Assembly: GCA_027924585.1 (NCBI GenBank)
Contig: BSBM01000372.1
Span: 30,436,001 to 30,500,000, forward strand
Reading direction: 5' to 3'
DNA length: 64,000 nucleotides
DNA from: Larix kaempferi
Lineage: Eukaryota > Streptophyta > Pinopsida > Pinales > Pinaceae
Shown here one piece after another: positions 44,601 through 57,718 of this stretch. The notes beneath the pieces were generated by a model that did not search any database, was not told the origin of the DNA, and saw only the letters and a list, made by a program, of their open reading frames with translations. The position numbers were made by a program, and so were the translations under genes. Each line of letters starts with the position of its first letter. Position 1 is the first letter of the stretch.

Positions 44601-47600
44601 CAGGCATGGACAAGTATATTGATGAGTGAGCTCCTATTTGTCAGACTGATTGTCTTTTGTCTCTTGTTTTTTTTTCATGTTTATGAAGGCACGGGCAGGT
44701 ATTCAAGAGGTTCACTTTCTTCCTTTTAACCCCACTGACAAACGAACAGCACTCACCTATATTGATGGGGAAGGAAGAATGCATAGAGTCAGCAAAGGTG
44801 CACCTGAGCAGGTTGAGCTTTACCTTTGATTATTGTGTCTTTCCCTCTAATGATACAAAAGGTCTGCTAGCAATTAGTTAGATAATTTTATACTCCATCC
44901 ATATCAGTCTTATTTGGTTTTAAATTGTTTGTCCAGATCCTTGCCCTAGCACACAACAAGTCAGAAATAGAACGTAGAGTTCATACAGTGATAGACAAGT
45001 TTGCTGAGCGTGGACTTCGTTCTCTTGCAGTTGCCTATCAGGTTATTAATCTGCCTGGACTTGGGTGCAATCTCTTTTTATCATTTTCTGTGCATATGTA
45101 TTTTGAGCTTTCCTTCCATGTTTTATATGGTTACAGGTGGTACCGGATGGCAAGAAGGAAAGCGCAGGAGGACCCTGGCAATTCATTGGTCTGATGCCCC
45201 TTTTTGATCCTCCACGTCACGACAGTGCAGAAACAATAAGAAGGGCTCTCAACCTGGGTGTGAGTGTTAAAATGATCACAGGTATGGATAATATTTTTTT
45301 TGTGTTTCTTTAGAGTGTGGAATACATGTCATCCAGTTCCTTGTATGGAGGGATGGCATTGTTTAGTTATTTATGATTGCAATTTGCAAACACAAGAAGC
45401 AAAATAATTTAGTCACGTAGTAATTTATGATTATAAATACATGAAGCAAAATAGTTTACTTTTCCCTTTATAATTCATCAGGAGATCAGCTAGCTATAGG
45501 CAAGGAGACAGGCCGTCGATTGGGGATGGGTACAAACATGTATCCATCATCATCATTATTAGGTCAGGCCAAAGGTGAATCTGCTGAAGCTCTAGAAATT
45601 GATGATTTGATTGAGAAGGCTGATGGTTTTGCCGGTGTCTTCCCTGGTAAGCACTCTATTTTTTTCTTTGTTTTAATGTTGGCATCTGTATCTTGAGAAG
45701 TCATTTCAAAATTACCAGGGAAGGTTACCATGTCATTTCAAAATTACCATGACATTTCAAAATGTTGGCATTGCTGCTAACCCTGCTTGTCTAGCTGCAA
45801 ATTGGTGAATCACTAACATCAGCAGTTCCTTGAAAATTAGAGCATGTAGTACTTTCCTATTTTTTATGCCATTCTTTAATAATCCTATCCCTGTATTTAT
45901 TCTGAATGCAGAGCACAAATATGAGATAGTTAAACGATTGCAAGCAAGAAAACACATTTGTGGCATGACTGGTGATGGTGTCAATGATGCACCAGCACTT
46001 AAGAAGGCGGATATTGGAATTGCTGTCGCAGATGCAACAGATGCAGCCAGGAGTGCATCTGACATCGTTCTCACAGAACCAGGTTTGAGTGTTATCATTA
46101 GTGCTGTGTTAACAAGCCGTGCAATCTTTCAACGGATGAAGAATTACACTGTAAGTTTATTTGACTTTCAGCTTTGAATCCAGTAACTTAATGGGAATGT
46201 GTTGGCTAGATATTCTTATTACATGATACTGACAATGTTTAATATTTGATTGCAACTGTCACTCAGATTTATGCTGTATCCATAACAATACGTATTGTGG
46301 TAAGTTTTTATTTGATAATATCATGTCATTAAGTTGCTGTAAGTGATTTGCTGTTGGCTAGTTAAAGAAGGCAATACAGTCTTATAATTATTGAATGAGT
46401 TGTGCATGCTAAGACAATCAATAGGGCAAGACAAAATATTGTTTTTTGCTTCTCGTTTCTTGTTTCTAATCCCTACAGTTCTAAGAATTTGATTTTAGTT
46501 CTGTCATTTGTTGGATAATTATAAAAGTATCTTATCTTATCTTATCTGTAATTAGTAATTACATTTCTACTTGTGATACAGTTTGGTTTCATGCTTTTGG
46601 CATTGATATGGAAGTTTGACTTTCCACCATTCATGGTGCTGATAATTGCTATATTAAATGATGGTTGGTATTGTTCTTATTATTCTTTTACGCTTACAAA
46701 TTGCAACTTGTACTCTAGCTCATTAAAGGAAAGTGAATCCAAAATTGATTATTATTGAATTAGTCTTCTGTTAACTTCTGTTTATATTACTTGACCAGGG
46801 ACCATAATGACAATCTCAAAAGACAAGGTGAAACCATCACCTCTGCCAGATAGCTGGAACCTTTCAGAAATTTTTGCCACAGGGATTATTCTTGGCAGTT
46901 ACCTAGCAGTGATGACGGTCATCTTTTTCTGGGCGACCTTCAAGACAGATTTCTTTCCAGTATGACAATTCTATTTAGTTTATAATATAATTATTTTCCT
47001 ATGCAAAGTATTTGATGGGGTTTGAGCAGTGGAAGATTTAAAAAGTTGTGTTAGGTTTCAGTGTGGCTGGGAGGTCTGGTGCCAGACCACCCAAGCAACA
47101 TTGTTAATGTGGGTGCCTAAAAGCATGTAGTTGTGTTTGAGCCCTGATTTTTGTGACCTCAATAAATAATGTTTGTTTTCTTACAATTTTCTGATTTTTG
47201 TTCCTTGCTTTCAGAGAACATTTGGTGTTTCTAGTCTCCATATTCCCAGTGAAGAAAATACTCAAAAACTAAATTCTGTAGTGTATCTTCAAGTCAGCAC
47301 TATAAGTCAGGCTCTCATATTTGTGACTCGATCTCGAAGCTGGTCTTTTGTAGAGCGTCCTGGCCTGTTGCTCGTAACTGCATTCGCTATTGCTCAACTG
47401 GTGGGTATGCTGATGCCTGGTTTGTCTTGTTTTTGTCCTTACTTTGTTTTTGCATATGATTTTGAAACTAATAATGGCTTTTGTTGTTATGCATCTTACT
47501 CATCTCACAGGCTGCAACATTAATTGCTGTCTATTTAAACTTGGAATTTGCTTCTATAAGGGGCATTGGCTGGGGCTGGGCCGGGGTGATATGGCTTTAT

Positions 47601-48315
47601 AACCTAATCTTCTACTTTCCACTTGACCTTCTCAAGTTTGCGATTGGGTATGCCATCAGTGGAAGGGCATGGGATTTACTTATTCAGCAAAGGGTATGTG
47701 ACAGGATAAGTGTTTTTCAGGGATGTATAAATCATAATTATGCAAATTACTATAAACATGACAGCTGGGGAATATTTGTTCTCTCATTGAAATAGTAATG
47801 CCATGGCCTTGGATTGATGTGGAGAATCTGCTTGCAAAACAACTCATTGATTCTGTTATTGCATGTTTCAGGTTGCCTTTACCACCCAGAAGGATTTTGG
47901 AAGAGAGGCCAGAGAGATAAAATGGGCTCATGCTCAGAGGACTTTGCATGGATTACAGCCACCAGACACAAAACTGTTTGGTGACAGAAGCAGCTTCAGG
48001 GAACTCAATCAAATGGCCGAAGAGGCAAAAAGACGTGCTGAAATTGCAAGGTGAGCTCAATTTTGTTTTTGGTTTGTTAGTCCTAAAATTATATTTCTTA
48101 GATGTTCTGTTGCTTTCTTCCTTATGTTTTCTTGTGTGATTTGTCTTTCTTTCTTCCCTTTGATTACAGAATAGAAAAGAAGTTTCATTCTACTTATTAT
48201 TTGAACTTATCTTTACAGGCTGAGAGAGCTAAACACTTTGAAAGGGCATGTGGAGTCTGTCGTAAGGCTCAAGGGTTTGGATATTAATACAATTCAACAG
48301 TCTTACACTGTTTGA
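41644..48315 (+). CDS. PMA: Plasma-membrane H+-ATPase (P3A-type proton pump), 21 exons, 956 aa
   Basis: This gene encodes the ATP-driven proton pump that energises the plant plasma membrane. Spliced, it gives 956 residues, the usual family length, with no stop or frameshift. Visible landmarks: Asn110 in M2 ([11 protein letters not shown]), TGES 186-189 in the actuator domain, PIAMP 290-294 in M4, the phosphorylated Asp333 in [22 protein letters not shown] in the hinge (exon 14), Asp688 in M6 (AILNDG; the proton-binding Asp684 of Arabidopsis AHA2), and the autoinhibitory C-terminus ending QQSYTV, whose penultimate Thr955 is the 14-3-3 switch site. The start fits the family N-terminus ([15 protein letters not shown] across the exon 1/2 joint). 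It is the only clearly intact protein gene here. Which family member it is cannot be decided from one window. Confidence 0.97.
41644..48315 (+). other. PMA: Exon map of the H+-ATPase gene
   Basis: Coding exons: 41644-41697, 42461-42580, 42792-42890, 43080-43217, 43313-43447, 43578-43757, 43888-44094, 44265-44384, 44467-44586, 44689-44811, 44937-45041, 45137-45281, 45482-45646, 45912-46150, 46267-46299, 46582-46663, 46799-46959, 47215-47400, 47511-47693, 47872-48050, 48219-48315. The sum is 2,871 bases including TGA. All introns are GT-AG. Exons 1-11 and 14/15/17-19 end in phase 0; exons 12, 13 and 16 end in phase 1 and exon 20 in phase 2. Exon 15 is only 33 bases. Introns are short; the longest is intron 1 (763 bases). 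Confidence 0.9.
42028..42222. repeat. 72-bp minisatellite in intron 1 of the H+-ATPase gene
   Basis: About 2.6 units begin at 42031, 42103 and 42175. Each full unit carries GTTGGGCTGCGC and, about 35 bases later, GCGCAGCCCAAC, so each can fold into a hairpin. Because 72 is a multiple of three, long ORFs appear on both strands; they are not genes. Confidence 0.9.
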
Positions 48316-48708
48316 GGGATGCCTCTTCTATTACTTTCATGTTGCAGAAAGAATCAAGTAGCATCTGCACTCCACTTGGATCATGGTGGTGATAAAATTG
48401 TAGAAATGTTTGTTGGTTTTATTGTGAATGGTGTATTTTATTATGGTGGTGATAAATAACTCTACAAGTTGCCATGTTGGCCAGTACAATGGAGTGGGGC
48501 CAAACCCCTTTGCCTTGTTGGCATGTACAAGTAGGATCATTTATATGGGTAAAACTGAAAGGATTGCCCACTTTTGAAATTTTATGTACATTTTCCACTG
48601 GTCTAATATAAATTTGTTGCTTTTTATTTACCAAAAAAACTGTTTTGTTTTGGGTTTGCACCACAAATACAAACAATTATTTTTTGAAGAACCCAAATTA
48701 ATTCTTTA
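48316..48708 (+). other. H+-ATPase 3' untranslated/flanking region
   Basis: No ORF. A clear AATAAA is not seen; AATATAAA near 48605 is a weak polyadenylation candidate. Confidence 0.4.
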
Positions 48709-49330
48709 TTTCTTTTCATTATTCTCACTTTTAAGTTTTCCATGAAAGTAAGAAACCAAATGAGTGCATACCACCAAATATTATGAAAAATAGTTGAAGA
48801 CGATTCATGAAGTTTGGTAGGAGTTTGTGACAAATGATATCGAATTTAAATTTCTCTGGTTGGGATTTTTTTTAATAGACCTTGGTCCAAAATATTCTCC
48901 AACAGCTATATCTTCTGGTATGCTATGCCTATTTGCTATTTTTACTGTTTAACAGATGACTGCATATATTTAGATTACTATGACATTTCTGTTGAATGAG
49001 ATCTCCGATGGCATTCTTATTTCTTTTCATTATTCTCACTTTTAAGTTTTCCATGAAAGTAAGAAACCAAATGAGTGCATACCACCAAATATTATGAAAA
49101 ATAGTTGAAGATGATTCATGAAGTTTGGTAGGAGTTTGTGACAAATGATATCGAATTTAAATTTCTCTGGTTGGGGTTTTTTTTAATAGACCTTGGTCCA
49201 AAATATTCTCCAACAGCTATATCTTCTGGTATGCTATGCCTATTTGCTATTTTTACTGTTTAACAGATGACTACATATAGTTAGATTACTATTACATTTC
49301 TGTTGAATGAGATCTCTGATGGCAATCTTA
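48709..49330. repeat. Tandem duplication, 311 bp x 2, downstream of the H+-ATPase gene
   Basis: Copy 1 is 48709-49019 and copy 2 is 49020-49330, directly adjoining, nearly identical, starting TTTCTTTTCATTATTCTCAC. Both carry a ~42-codon minus-strand reading stretch that is not recognised. Confidence 0.9.
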
Positions 49331-50385
49331 TACCAATATGTAACCAAATGCAAAATGCCTATTCCAAGACATATTCAGGTTTGCATTGGAATAGATCAGA
49401 TTAGTAGTCTCAACAAATGTTGATGTTTCAGGATGGTTGATAGTCTTAGAAGGTTAGTGAGTAGTGGCTCCTCCCAACTAAGAAGCTTGCACCTTTTCAT
49501 GTAGTTAGAAACCTGCAAAATCATCTATCATATGTGCATGGCTTATGTTCATTGTTTTTGTGCTTTAATACCTTCGGTGTCTGCTATCTATTTTTTTGTC
49601 CTCGAATAGCCCAGCATTCCGTAGCCATACCTTCCAAACATTGTTCAGATCTCTGAATCAGCACTTTCTGCAATTTGGGTACCTCTCTCTGTCTGGTTTC
49701 CTATGAGTTTTCGGTTTCCAGAGAATGCTGTTCCTGAGTCAGATCCGCAGAGAATCCACCAAAGTGGAGCGAGTTTATAGTAAGGAAACAAGTAAAATTC
49801 TCAGATCTTATCCTTGCATTCTATAGAGTAAGCAATTGCAGATAAATAAACTAATAAGAGACTCTGGATTGAAGCTCTTGACTAGATTCCATCCAGAATG
49901 CCTTCGAATTACTAGTGAAGGTCAGTTTCCCTTGCTTTCCGGTGGAGCTTCTGCATTAAACATTAAGGTTTTCTCTTGCATCCCTCCACTCACCCTTTAT
50001 CTCCACGGGCTGTGAGCAGCATGATCATGTGTTTTCTGGTGATGAGTTCCTGCTTATACCTCAACTTATTTCCATGCAGAATGCCTTCAAATTAATGGTG
50101 AAGGTCCTTTTACCTTGCTTTCTCGTGCATCTGTCCACTTCCCTTCCTCTCCAGCTATGGGGCTGTAAACAGCGTGATCATGCGTTCTGTGATGAGTGAC
50201 CTGCTCAATGCAGATACAACTTATCGATAGGTATTATAAGCTCTTAGATGCAACACCATACTGCTCAGTGATAGCCTTCTTGCAGTATACGTTAATGACT
50301 AACAGAAGCTCTTCGTGCAATTCAAAACAGATGGCCCAAGAGGCATATCAACTGTTTTCTCTAAGGAATCAGGCTATTTCATAGA
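49331..50385. other. Gene-free stretch with a decayed ~183-bp tandem duplication
   Basis: CAGAATGCCTTC-AATTA...TGAAGGTC occurs at 49893 and 50076, followed in both by CCTTGCTTTC and GATCATG...TCTGTGATGAG-like parts. Otherwise nothing is recognised. Confidence 0.5.
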
Positions 50386-52239
50386 TTCTAAAGCTTCTCT
50401 CTTCCAAGCACTTTGGTGAATATGTCTGGAATTTTCTCATTTGTGGAACAATGTCTCAAAATAATTGTCTTGATCTCTACATGATATCGAATTATATGGT
50501 ACTACGTGTTGATGTGCTTAGTTCAATCATGGAATCTAGTATACTTATCTAACTTCGTTGCAGAAGTATTGTCAATCAGTAAGGGAGTAGAATTCACATG
50601 TTTCTCCTGTGAATCTTCAAGTATCGTCATGATCCAAACAATCTCCTTTGTTGCTTCAGCAATAACCACGTATTCTTTCTCTATTATGGAATCTTCTAAA
50701 ATAGTCCATTTTCCTTATCTCTAGGAGACAACTGCCCATCCAAGACTCATGAGGTAGCGTAAAGTAGCCTAAAGTAGACATTATGTTCTCTTTGTCGTCA
50801 TCAAAGTATGAATCAAAATATCCAATCAATTTGAAGTCATCCACCTTAGCATATTTGAGTTCAAAGCCTTCAGTCCCCTTCAACTATTTTATAATTAGAC
50901 CAATGTCTTTCATATGGTTTTTGCATGAACCTGGAAAGGATCCCAACAAAAAATGAAATATCTAGTCTAGCGGTGGTAAGGTAGATAATACTCCCCACAA
51001 GTTGTCTATATTTGGTTGCATCTTCAAATTCATTCCCTTGTTTTGATGTGAAATTCAAGTTCTATCACATTGGAGTAGAGAGATAGTTACACTCTCTCAT
51101 GCCAAATTTGTTAAAAAATTATCCAATGTATTTTTTCTGGGAGATGAATATGTACTATGTATTATGGGTCACTTCAATTCCAAGGTAATAGTGAAGATGT
51201 ACCAAATCAATCATCTCAAATACGTTTTTCAATTCTTTCTTTATGGATGTAATGTAGCTTTCATCATTCCATGTCATCAACAAATCATCTATATAGACTA
51301 CAAGATATACGATATTCCATTTTTCTTGAGAAATGGTGTTCCACCATCAAGATTAAACTATTTGAAATTCAATTCCAGAAGATGCTTGGATATCTTTTCA
51401 TACCATGCGTGAGGTGCTTAATGCAGGTCATAGAATGACATGATGAGTTTGCATACCTTTTATTCTTATCCCTTCACAACAAAACCTTCTTATTGAGAAA
51501 TGAATACATTCTCTTTCAAGTATCCATTCAAGAAAGTGGTCTTCACATCTATTTTATGAACTTTCCACCCATTCTATGCAACCAAAGACAATAGAGTATG
51601 GATGGTAGACCATTTTGTTGTGGGGGATAGTCTTCTCATAGGTAATGCCTTCTTTCTATGAAAATACTTTTTCTACAAGCCTCACCTTATGCTTATCAAG
51701 TGAGCCATTTGATGTGTACTTGTTCTTGTACAGCGACTTGTAGTCAGTTGGTTTGTTTCCAAATGGAGGGTCCACCAAATTCCTCATCCCATTCTTGATG
51801 ACAGCACCATATTCATTCTGCATGGATTCTTTCCACTCATCATGAGCAACAACTTCTTCAAAGGAAGTTGGTTCAAGTTAGTAGATAAATTCAGTTCACA
51901 ATCATACGAAACATCCATATCTTCTACATTACCTGAATTTGAATTGTATGATCTCCTCCATCTTCTTGTCTTATCAAACTTTGGGTTCCTATCTTTTCGA
52001 CTTCATCAAGATGAACACTTTTAAGTGTCTTCATGACCCACTTTGGAACTTTCAGTGAGGGTCCAAGTTGCTCAGCCGGTAGTACTTCGTTCTTTTTAAT
52101 ATTTAGTCTTCCATATCTCTCAATCACATCATCCAATTGAACCTTATGTTCTGGTGAAGTGGTAAAAAATTCTTCATGAGGGTGAGATGGTGCTACAAAA
52201 GGATATTCCAAAGATCGATCCAGGATAGGGACCCCCTCC
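50386..52239 (-). pseudogene. Ty1/copia fragment 1: RT and RNase H
   Basis: On the minus strand, pieces in several frames match copia pol. VQLDDVIERYGRLN and the RVT_2 start are near 51924-52230; the C-terminal RT segment FTSKQGNEFEDATKYRQLVGSIIYLTTARLD is at 50870-51058; the RNase H start FKLIGYFDSYFDDDKENIMSTLGY is near 50720-50880. There are many stops and frameshifts. It matches 55093-56935 along its length but lacks the LTR and everything upstream of RT. Confidence 0.8.
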
Positions 52240-54700
52240 AATAAATCCATAGGAGTAAGAGAATGCAGGGTTGAGGTATAACCCTGCAACATGAATGGGA
52301 TGATGGAGTGTGTGGTTCCATCGTGCATCAATCACCCCCCATATCACTTGTTGTCTCCCATGCCCCTAATCTCCCTTGTCCTTGTAATAGGCATGGATGG
52401 ATTCTTTGGCTCTAAACAAGCACTAGTTCCGAATATTGAATCCTTCATTCTATTTCATCATGTTGGAGTTGTGATTGAGTATGGAAGAGGTCCACTTTGG
52501 CTTATGAATCTTGCAAACAAGTTAGCACAGATTGGAGAGTTGCTTTGTTTATTGTGATTGTATCGTCAACTATAGTGAATATTATAGTGTTTAGTGACTC
52601 TAATAATTATTCAATTTGAGCCATTTTTAAATACTAAATGAGGCCTCCTTGTGTAGGTAGGTCCACATTACAATTGACTAGACAAAAAAGAAGAGGGCTT
52701 CTTGAAACTACACCCTTTAACAATGAGACTCAATAATTGGAATTCAAGACTCAAAATATGGAGGGGTGTCAGTTTCTACTAAGAATGCACTTGATGCAAT
52801 TAAATTCAATTCAACTTAATTCTGATTTGACACTCACAAAAACAACTTTTGTAAGTACCAAAATACAAGTGAACTTACAAAAAATATTGTTTGCAAGTAA
52901 CACTTTAATAATGATCTTGATGTTGAATTGATCTTCAAATTTGATTGCTTTACCTTTGAGTCCTTTTTTGATTGATAATGCTTTGTTGTGGTGCCAAGGC
53001 CACTAGAACACATAGGCCTCCAATGTATTCTCCAACACTATTAACTAGCTAGTCCTCGCAATGCAACTCCTTTCCCCATGATGATTCTTTATAATAACAA
53101 CCTCTCCAATAAAATTGAGCAGTCAGTGCTCCTCACACCGAACTCATATTATGTTGTTCAAATAAAAATTCTCAACATTCAAACAGTTATATATGTTCCC
53201 AAATGGATGGCTGAGTGATGCATGTTGATGCCTTTGTCTTGCTCAGAATTGATTGATATTCCAACCCACATTTAAATGGTAGACCACTTTAGTTTAAAAA
53301 GAGATGAATATTTCAAACAAATTTGTATATAGCCAAAGAGACATCTCTCAACCCAATGATCAATACAAATAGTGGATCTATTTGAATTATGGAGGAGAAC
53401 TTATTGTGAAACAACAACAAAAGTGACAATGAGAGTGTATGGCATCAAGGCATCTTCTCAGTTGTGTTCGGGTGTGTACAACATGTCTAAGTGCCCCAAA
53501 GAACAACAAAACCTTCAAAATTAACTTAGCAATAACCTCATGGCACTAATATGGGTTGAAGAGTGGTGCAATCTCTTTGGTTTGTAAGAAGTTATCAATA
53601 CACTCTGAAGGAAAACACAATAACCTCATGGCACTAATATGAGTTAAAGAGTGGTGCAATCTCTTTGTTTTCCTTCAATACACTATGAAGGAAAACACAA
53701 TGTATTAAGGCATAGATCCTTTCTAATTTTTCCACCAAAGTTGTCCAAGAAGCAAAGCACTTTGATTTGTATATTAAAAATTGCAATCCACCATTTGCTC
53801 ATGCATTGTGTTGCAAAATAAAAAAAGGTAAATAGAAAAAATAATGAAAATTAAAAAAGGTAATTAATAAAAATAATGAGATCAAAATCCACTCAAGCAA
53901 CTATTAGATGTCGCACGGTGCCCCGTAGATCACAGAACCTCGAACCTTCCGAGTCGCTATTTTTTTAATCACAGAACCAATACAAAGTAGATCCAACATT
54001 CATTTACACTAGAATCTAGAACCGTTATGATGATATATTTGCATTAAAGCAATGAAAATTCAAAATTCTTTATGGGGGACGTTTAAATGAATACTAAAAT
54101 ATGTGAGGGTTTTATGAATGAACATGTATTGATTTACTATTCTTCGCGCTCTTCACACTAGAGATGTCATATGGTAAATGAAGGTGCCAATACAATTCCA
54201 AGAACAATTTTCAAACTGCCATGTCATGCCATACATCAAGCATGTCAAGGGAAATTAAAACACAAATCTTTGTTTCTCATCACATATCTCTTGAGCCTCA
54301 CACAACATGTAGAGATAACTTGCTATTGAGGATGTAAATCCAATTTCTCCTACTCGGGTAGTCAAACAAAAATACATATAGTCAAACAAAAATACATAGT
54401 TCCTGAGAGCCAATGCTTCAAAGCACAAACCACACACAAGGTTAACACAATAGGTTTTCATGTGGAGTGAATGAAGGTCGCCTAGGTATACTAGCATAGG
54501 TAATAGGTGAGTCCCAATATGAACCAACATGTAGAAGATTGCACATAGGTAATGGTAACAGTGGAGGATGCACACAAATGAGGTAAAACACAACAATGAA
54601 AAGTGGAGAAAACATAAACTGATCAAGAAAATGATGTAAGGTTTAAGCTCACAATTTCGCTAGTCACTCTAGCTGTTTCAAGTGTGGAGAATTGGTTTGT
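52240..54700. other. Gene-free region
   Basis: No recognisable gene. A two-copy ~90-bp duplication lies at 53529-53700 (CCTCATGGCACTAATATG in each), and an 18-bp direct repeat GTCAAACAAAAATACATA at about 54361-54398. The remainder is AT-rich unique sequence. Confidence 0.45.
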
Positions 54701-55041
54701 TCAATGCGACCTCCAAAGATTGAGGTAAAATGTGGATTAAACATGCATGAAAATTAGGGGTTTTACTTTGTTTTGGCATGAAAGAATACACAAGAGTAAC
54801 ATGGTTCTATACACAAAGGTAACACATAGGAGACAAGAGAATACATGCACAAATTTGACGATGATTTTTTTTATTGATCGTGAATATCATATTTAGTATA
54901 CATGATCAAAGTGACCTTTGGGTTTTGTCTCCTAAGAGATCCTTTGGAGTTTTCAATGACTCAATGTTTCAATTTATTATTTAAAAAACTGAAAATATTT
55001 ACAATATTTACAATTGGAACCTATGGATTAGGTTTCCAACA
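54701..55041 (-). repeat. Probable 3' LTR of copia element 2 (one border only)
   Basis: On the minus strand a polypurine tract (complement of TCCCCCCCTTAA, 55042-55053) is followed at 55041 by TGTTGGAAACCTAATCC, a typical copia LTR start. The far LTR end is not defined; the start coordinate given is a guess. Confidence 0.45.
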
Positions 55042-55379
55042 TCCCCCCCTTAATCTGATGGGGCGTTCGTGAGTCCAAGCATATTTTTGAACTTCTAAAG
55101 CTTCTCTCTTCCAAGCACTTTGGTGAATATGTCTGGAATTTTCTCATCTGTGGAACAATGTCTCAAAATAATTGTCTTGACCTCTACATGATATCGAATC
55201 ATATGGTACTACGTGTTGATGTGCTTAGTTCAATCATGGAATCTAGTATACTTATCTAACTTTATTGCAGAAGTATTGTCAATCAGTAAGGGAGTAGAAT
55301 TCACATGTTTCTCCTTAATACATTGTGACAGGAGATAGTCATGATCTCCTGTGCAATCTTCAAGTATCGTCATGATGGA

Positions 55380-56935
55380 ATCTTCTAAAATAGTCCATTT
55401 TCCTTATCTCTAGGAGACAATTGCTAATCCAAGACTCATGAGGTAGCCTAAAGTAGACATTATGTTCTCTTTGTCGTCATCAAAGTATGAATTAGAATAT
55501 CCAATCAATTTGAAGTCATCCACCTTAGCATATTTGAGTTCAAAGCCTTCAGTCCCCTTCAACTATTTTATAACTCTTTTTGCAGTAGACCAATGTCTTT
55601 CATATGGTTTTTGCATGAACTTGGAAAGGATCCCAACAAAAAATGAAATATCTAGTCTAGCGGTGGTAAGGTAGATAATACTCCCCACAAGTTGTTTATA
55701 CTTGGTTGCATCTTCAAATTCATTCCCTTGTTTGGATGTGAAATTCAAGTTCTATCGCATTGGAGTAGAGAGATGGTTACACTCTCTCATGCCAAATTTG
55801 TTAAAAAATTATCCAATGTATTTTTTCTGGGAGATGAATATGTACTATGTATTATGGGTCACTTCAATTCCAAGGTAATAGTGAAGATGTACCAAATCAA
55901 TCATCTCAAATACTTTTTTCAATTCTTTCTTTATGGATGCAAGGTAGCTTTCATTGTTCCATGTCATCAACAGATCATCTATATAGACTACAAGATATAC
56001 AATAGATATTCCATTTTTCTTGAGAAATGGCATTCCACCATCAAGATTAAACTATTTGAAATTCAATTCCAGAAGATGCTCGGATATCTTTTCATACCAT
56101 GTGTGAGGTGCTTATTGCAGGTCATAGAATGACATGATGAGTTTGCATACCTTTTATTCTTATCCCTTCACAACAAAAGTTTCTTATTGAGAAATGAAGA
56201 CATTCTCTTTCAAGTATCCATTCAAGAAAGTGGTCTTCACATCTATTTTATGAACTTTCCACCCATTCTATGCAGCCAAAGACAATAGAGTATGGATGGT
56301 AGACCATTTTGTTGTGGGGGATAAAGTCTCCTCATAGGTAATGCCTTCTTTCTATGAAAATACTTTTTCTACAAGCCTCACCTTATGCTTATCAAGTGAG
56401 CCATTTGATGTGTACTTGTTCTTGTACAACCACTTGTAGTCAATTGGTTTGGTTCCAAATGGAGGGTCCACCAAATTCCTCGTCCCGTTCTTGATGAGAG
56501 CATCATATTCATTCTGCATGGATTCTTTCCAGTCATCATGAGCAACAACTTCTTCAAAGGAAGTTGGTTCAAGTTTAGTAGATAAATTCAATTCACAATC
56601 ATACGAAACATCCATATCTTCTACATTACCTGAATTTGAATTGTATGATCTCCTCCATCTTCTTGTCTTATCAAACTTTGGGTTCCTATCGTTTCGACTT
56701 CATGAAGATGAACACTTTTAAGTGTCTTCATGACCCACTTTGGAACTTTCCGTGAGGCTCCAAGTTGCTCAACCGGTAGTACTCCATTCTTTTTAAGATT
56801 TAGTCTTCCATATCTCTCAATCACATCATCCAATTGAACCTTATGTTCTGGTGAAGTGGCAAAAAATTCTTCGTGAGGGTGAGATGGTGCTACAAAAGGA
56901 TATTCCAAAGATCAATACAGGATAGGGACTCCCCC
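55380..56935 (-). pseudogene. Copia 2 reverse transcriptase and RNase H
   Basis: WKESMQNEYDALIKNGT and GTKPIDYKWLYKNKY (56352-56615) start the RVT_2 domain; VYLVVYIDDLLMT (about 55985-56015) is the catalytic YxDD box; FEDATKYKQLVGSIIYLTT (55563-55748) is the RT end. RNase H follows down to about 55390. It shares most lesions with fragment 1 (50386-52239), so the two copies probably derive from one already damaged copy. Confidence 0.8.
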
Positions 56936-57038
56936 TTGAAGATGTGGAATCTCATTGTCAAATTCATGAAATGTCTTTACATGGGTATAAATTTATCAAA
57001 ATGAACAAGTTGATTCTCAACAAATTGGTCATTTTTGT

Positions 57039-57718
57039 TCATTTCAAGAAAAATGACATCTCTAAAAAGTATGAACTTTTTTTTACCTCATCATAAATAT
57101 GATATGCCTTAGTGGTGTTTGAGTACCCCAAGAAGATGCACTTTGACTCCTTACACCAAGCTTGTTTCTTTGTTCCTTTGGAATTAAGGCATCGTAGGTG
57201 GAACCAAAAACCCTGAGATGCCTCATTGAAGGAATGTGGCCATACCACATTTCATATGGAGTATGGTTTCCAAGAGTATGAGACGGAATTGTATTCCTCA
57301 AGTAGACTGCACATGGAACTATATCACCCCAAAACATCAATTTCACATTCTTGAAAACTAGCATGGAGCGTACCATATTCAAAAGTGTAGTGTTCATTAT
57401 TTTTTCTACATCGTTATGCTAAGGATTGTATGAAACAATGGTTTGATGTCTAATCCTATGTTTCCTAGGATAGGATTCGAATTCGTTAGAAGTATATTCT
57501 CCTCCATTATTGGTACTAAGGAAACCAATATGAGATTGTACTTCATTTTTAATCCATACATTAAAGTTTTCAAATGTTTCAAAGGCTTGAGGTTTATATT
57601 TCAACAAATAAACCCAACACATCCTGGTGTAGTCATCGATAAAAGTCATGATATATTTTTTACCATTTGCAGAAGAAATAGGCATGGGGCCACAAAAGTC
57701 AAAATGTATCAACTCTAA
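57039..57718 (-). pseudogene. Copia 2 integrase
   Basis: HFDFCGPMPISSANGKKYIM gives the first catalytic Asp. FLSTNNGGEYTSNEF stands where the family has a second Asp in this loop; here it is Asn. After a stop near 57421 comes a segment with the Glu region and MVRSMLVFKNVKLMFWGD, then HLRVFGSTYDALIPKE. It is inactive. Confidence 0.75.

Noticed and set aside
48624-49144. Two similar minus-strand ORFs (69 and 71 codons)
   Set aside because: The similarity is simply the 311-bp tandem duplication; their C-terminal parts differ and no family is recognised.
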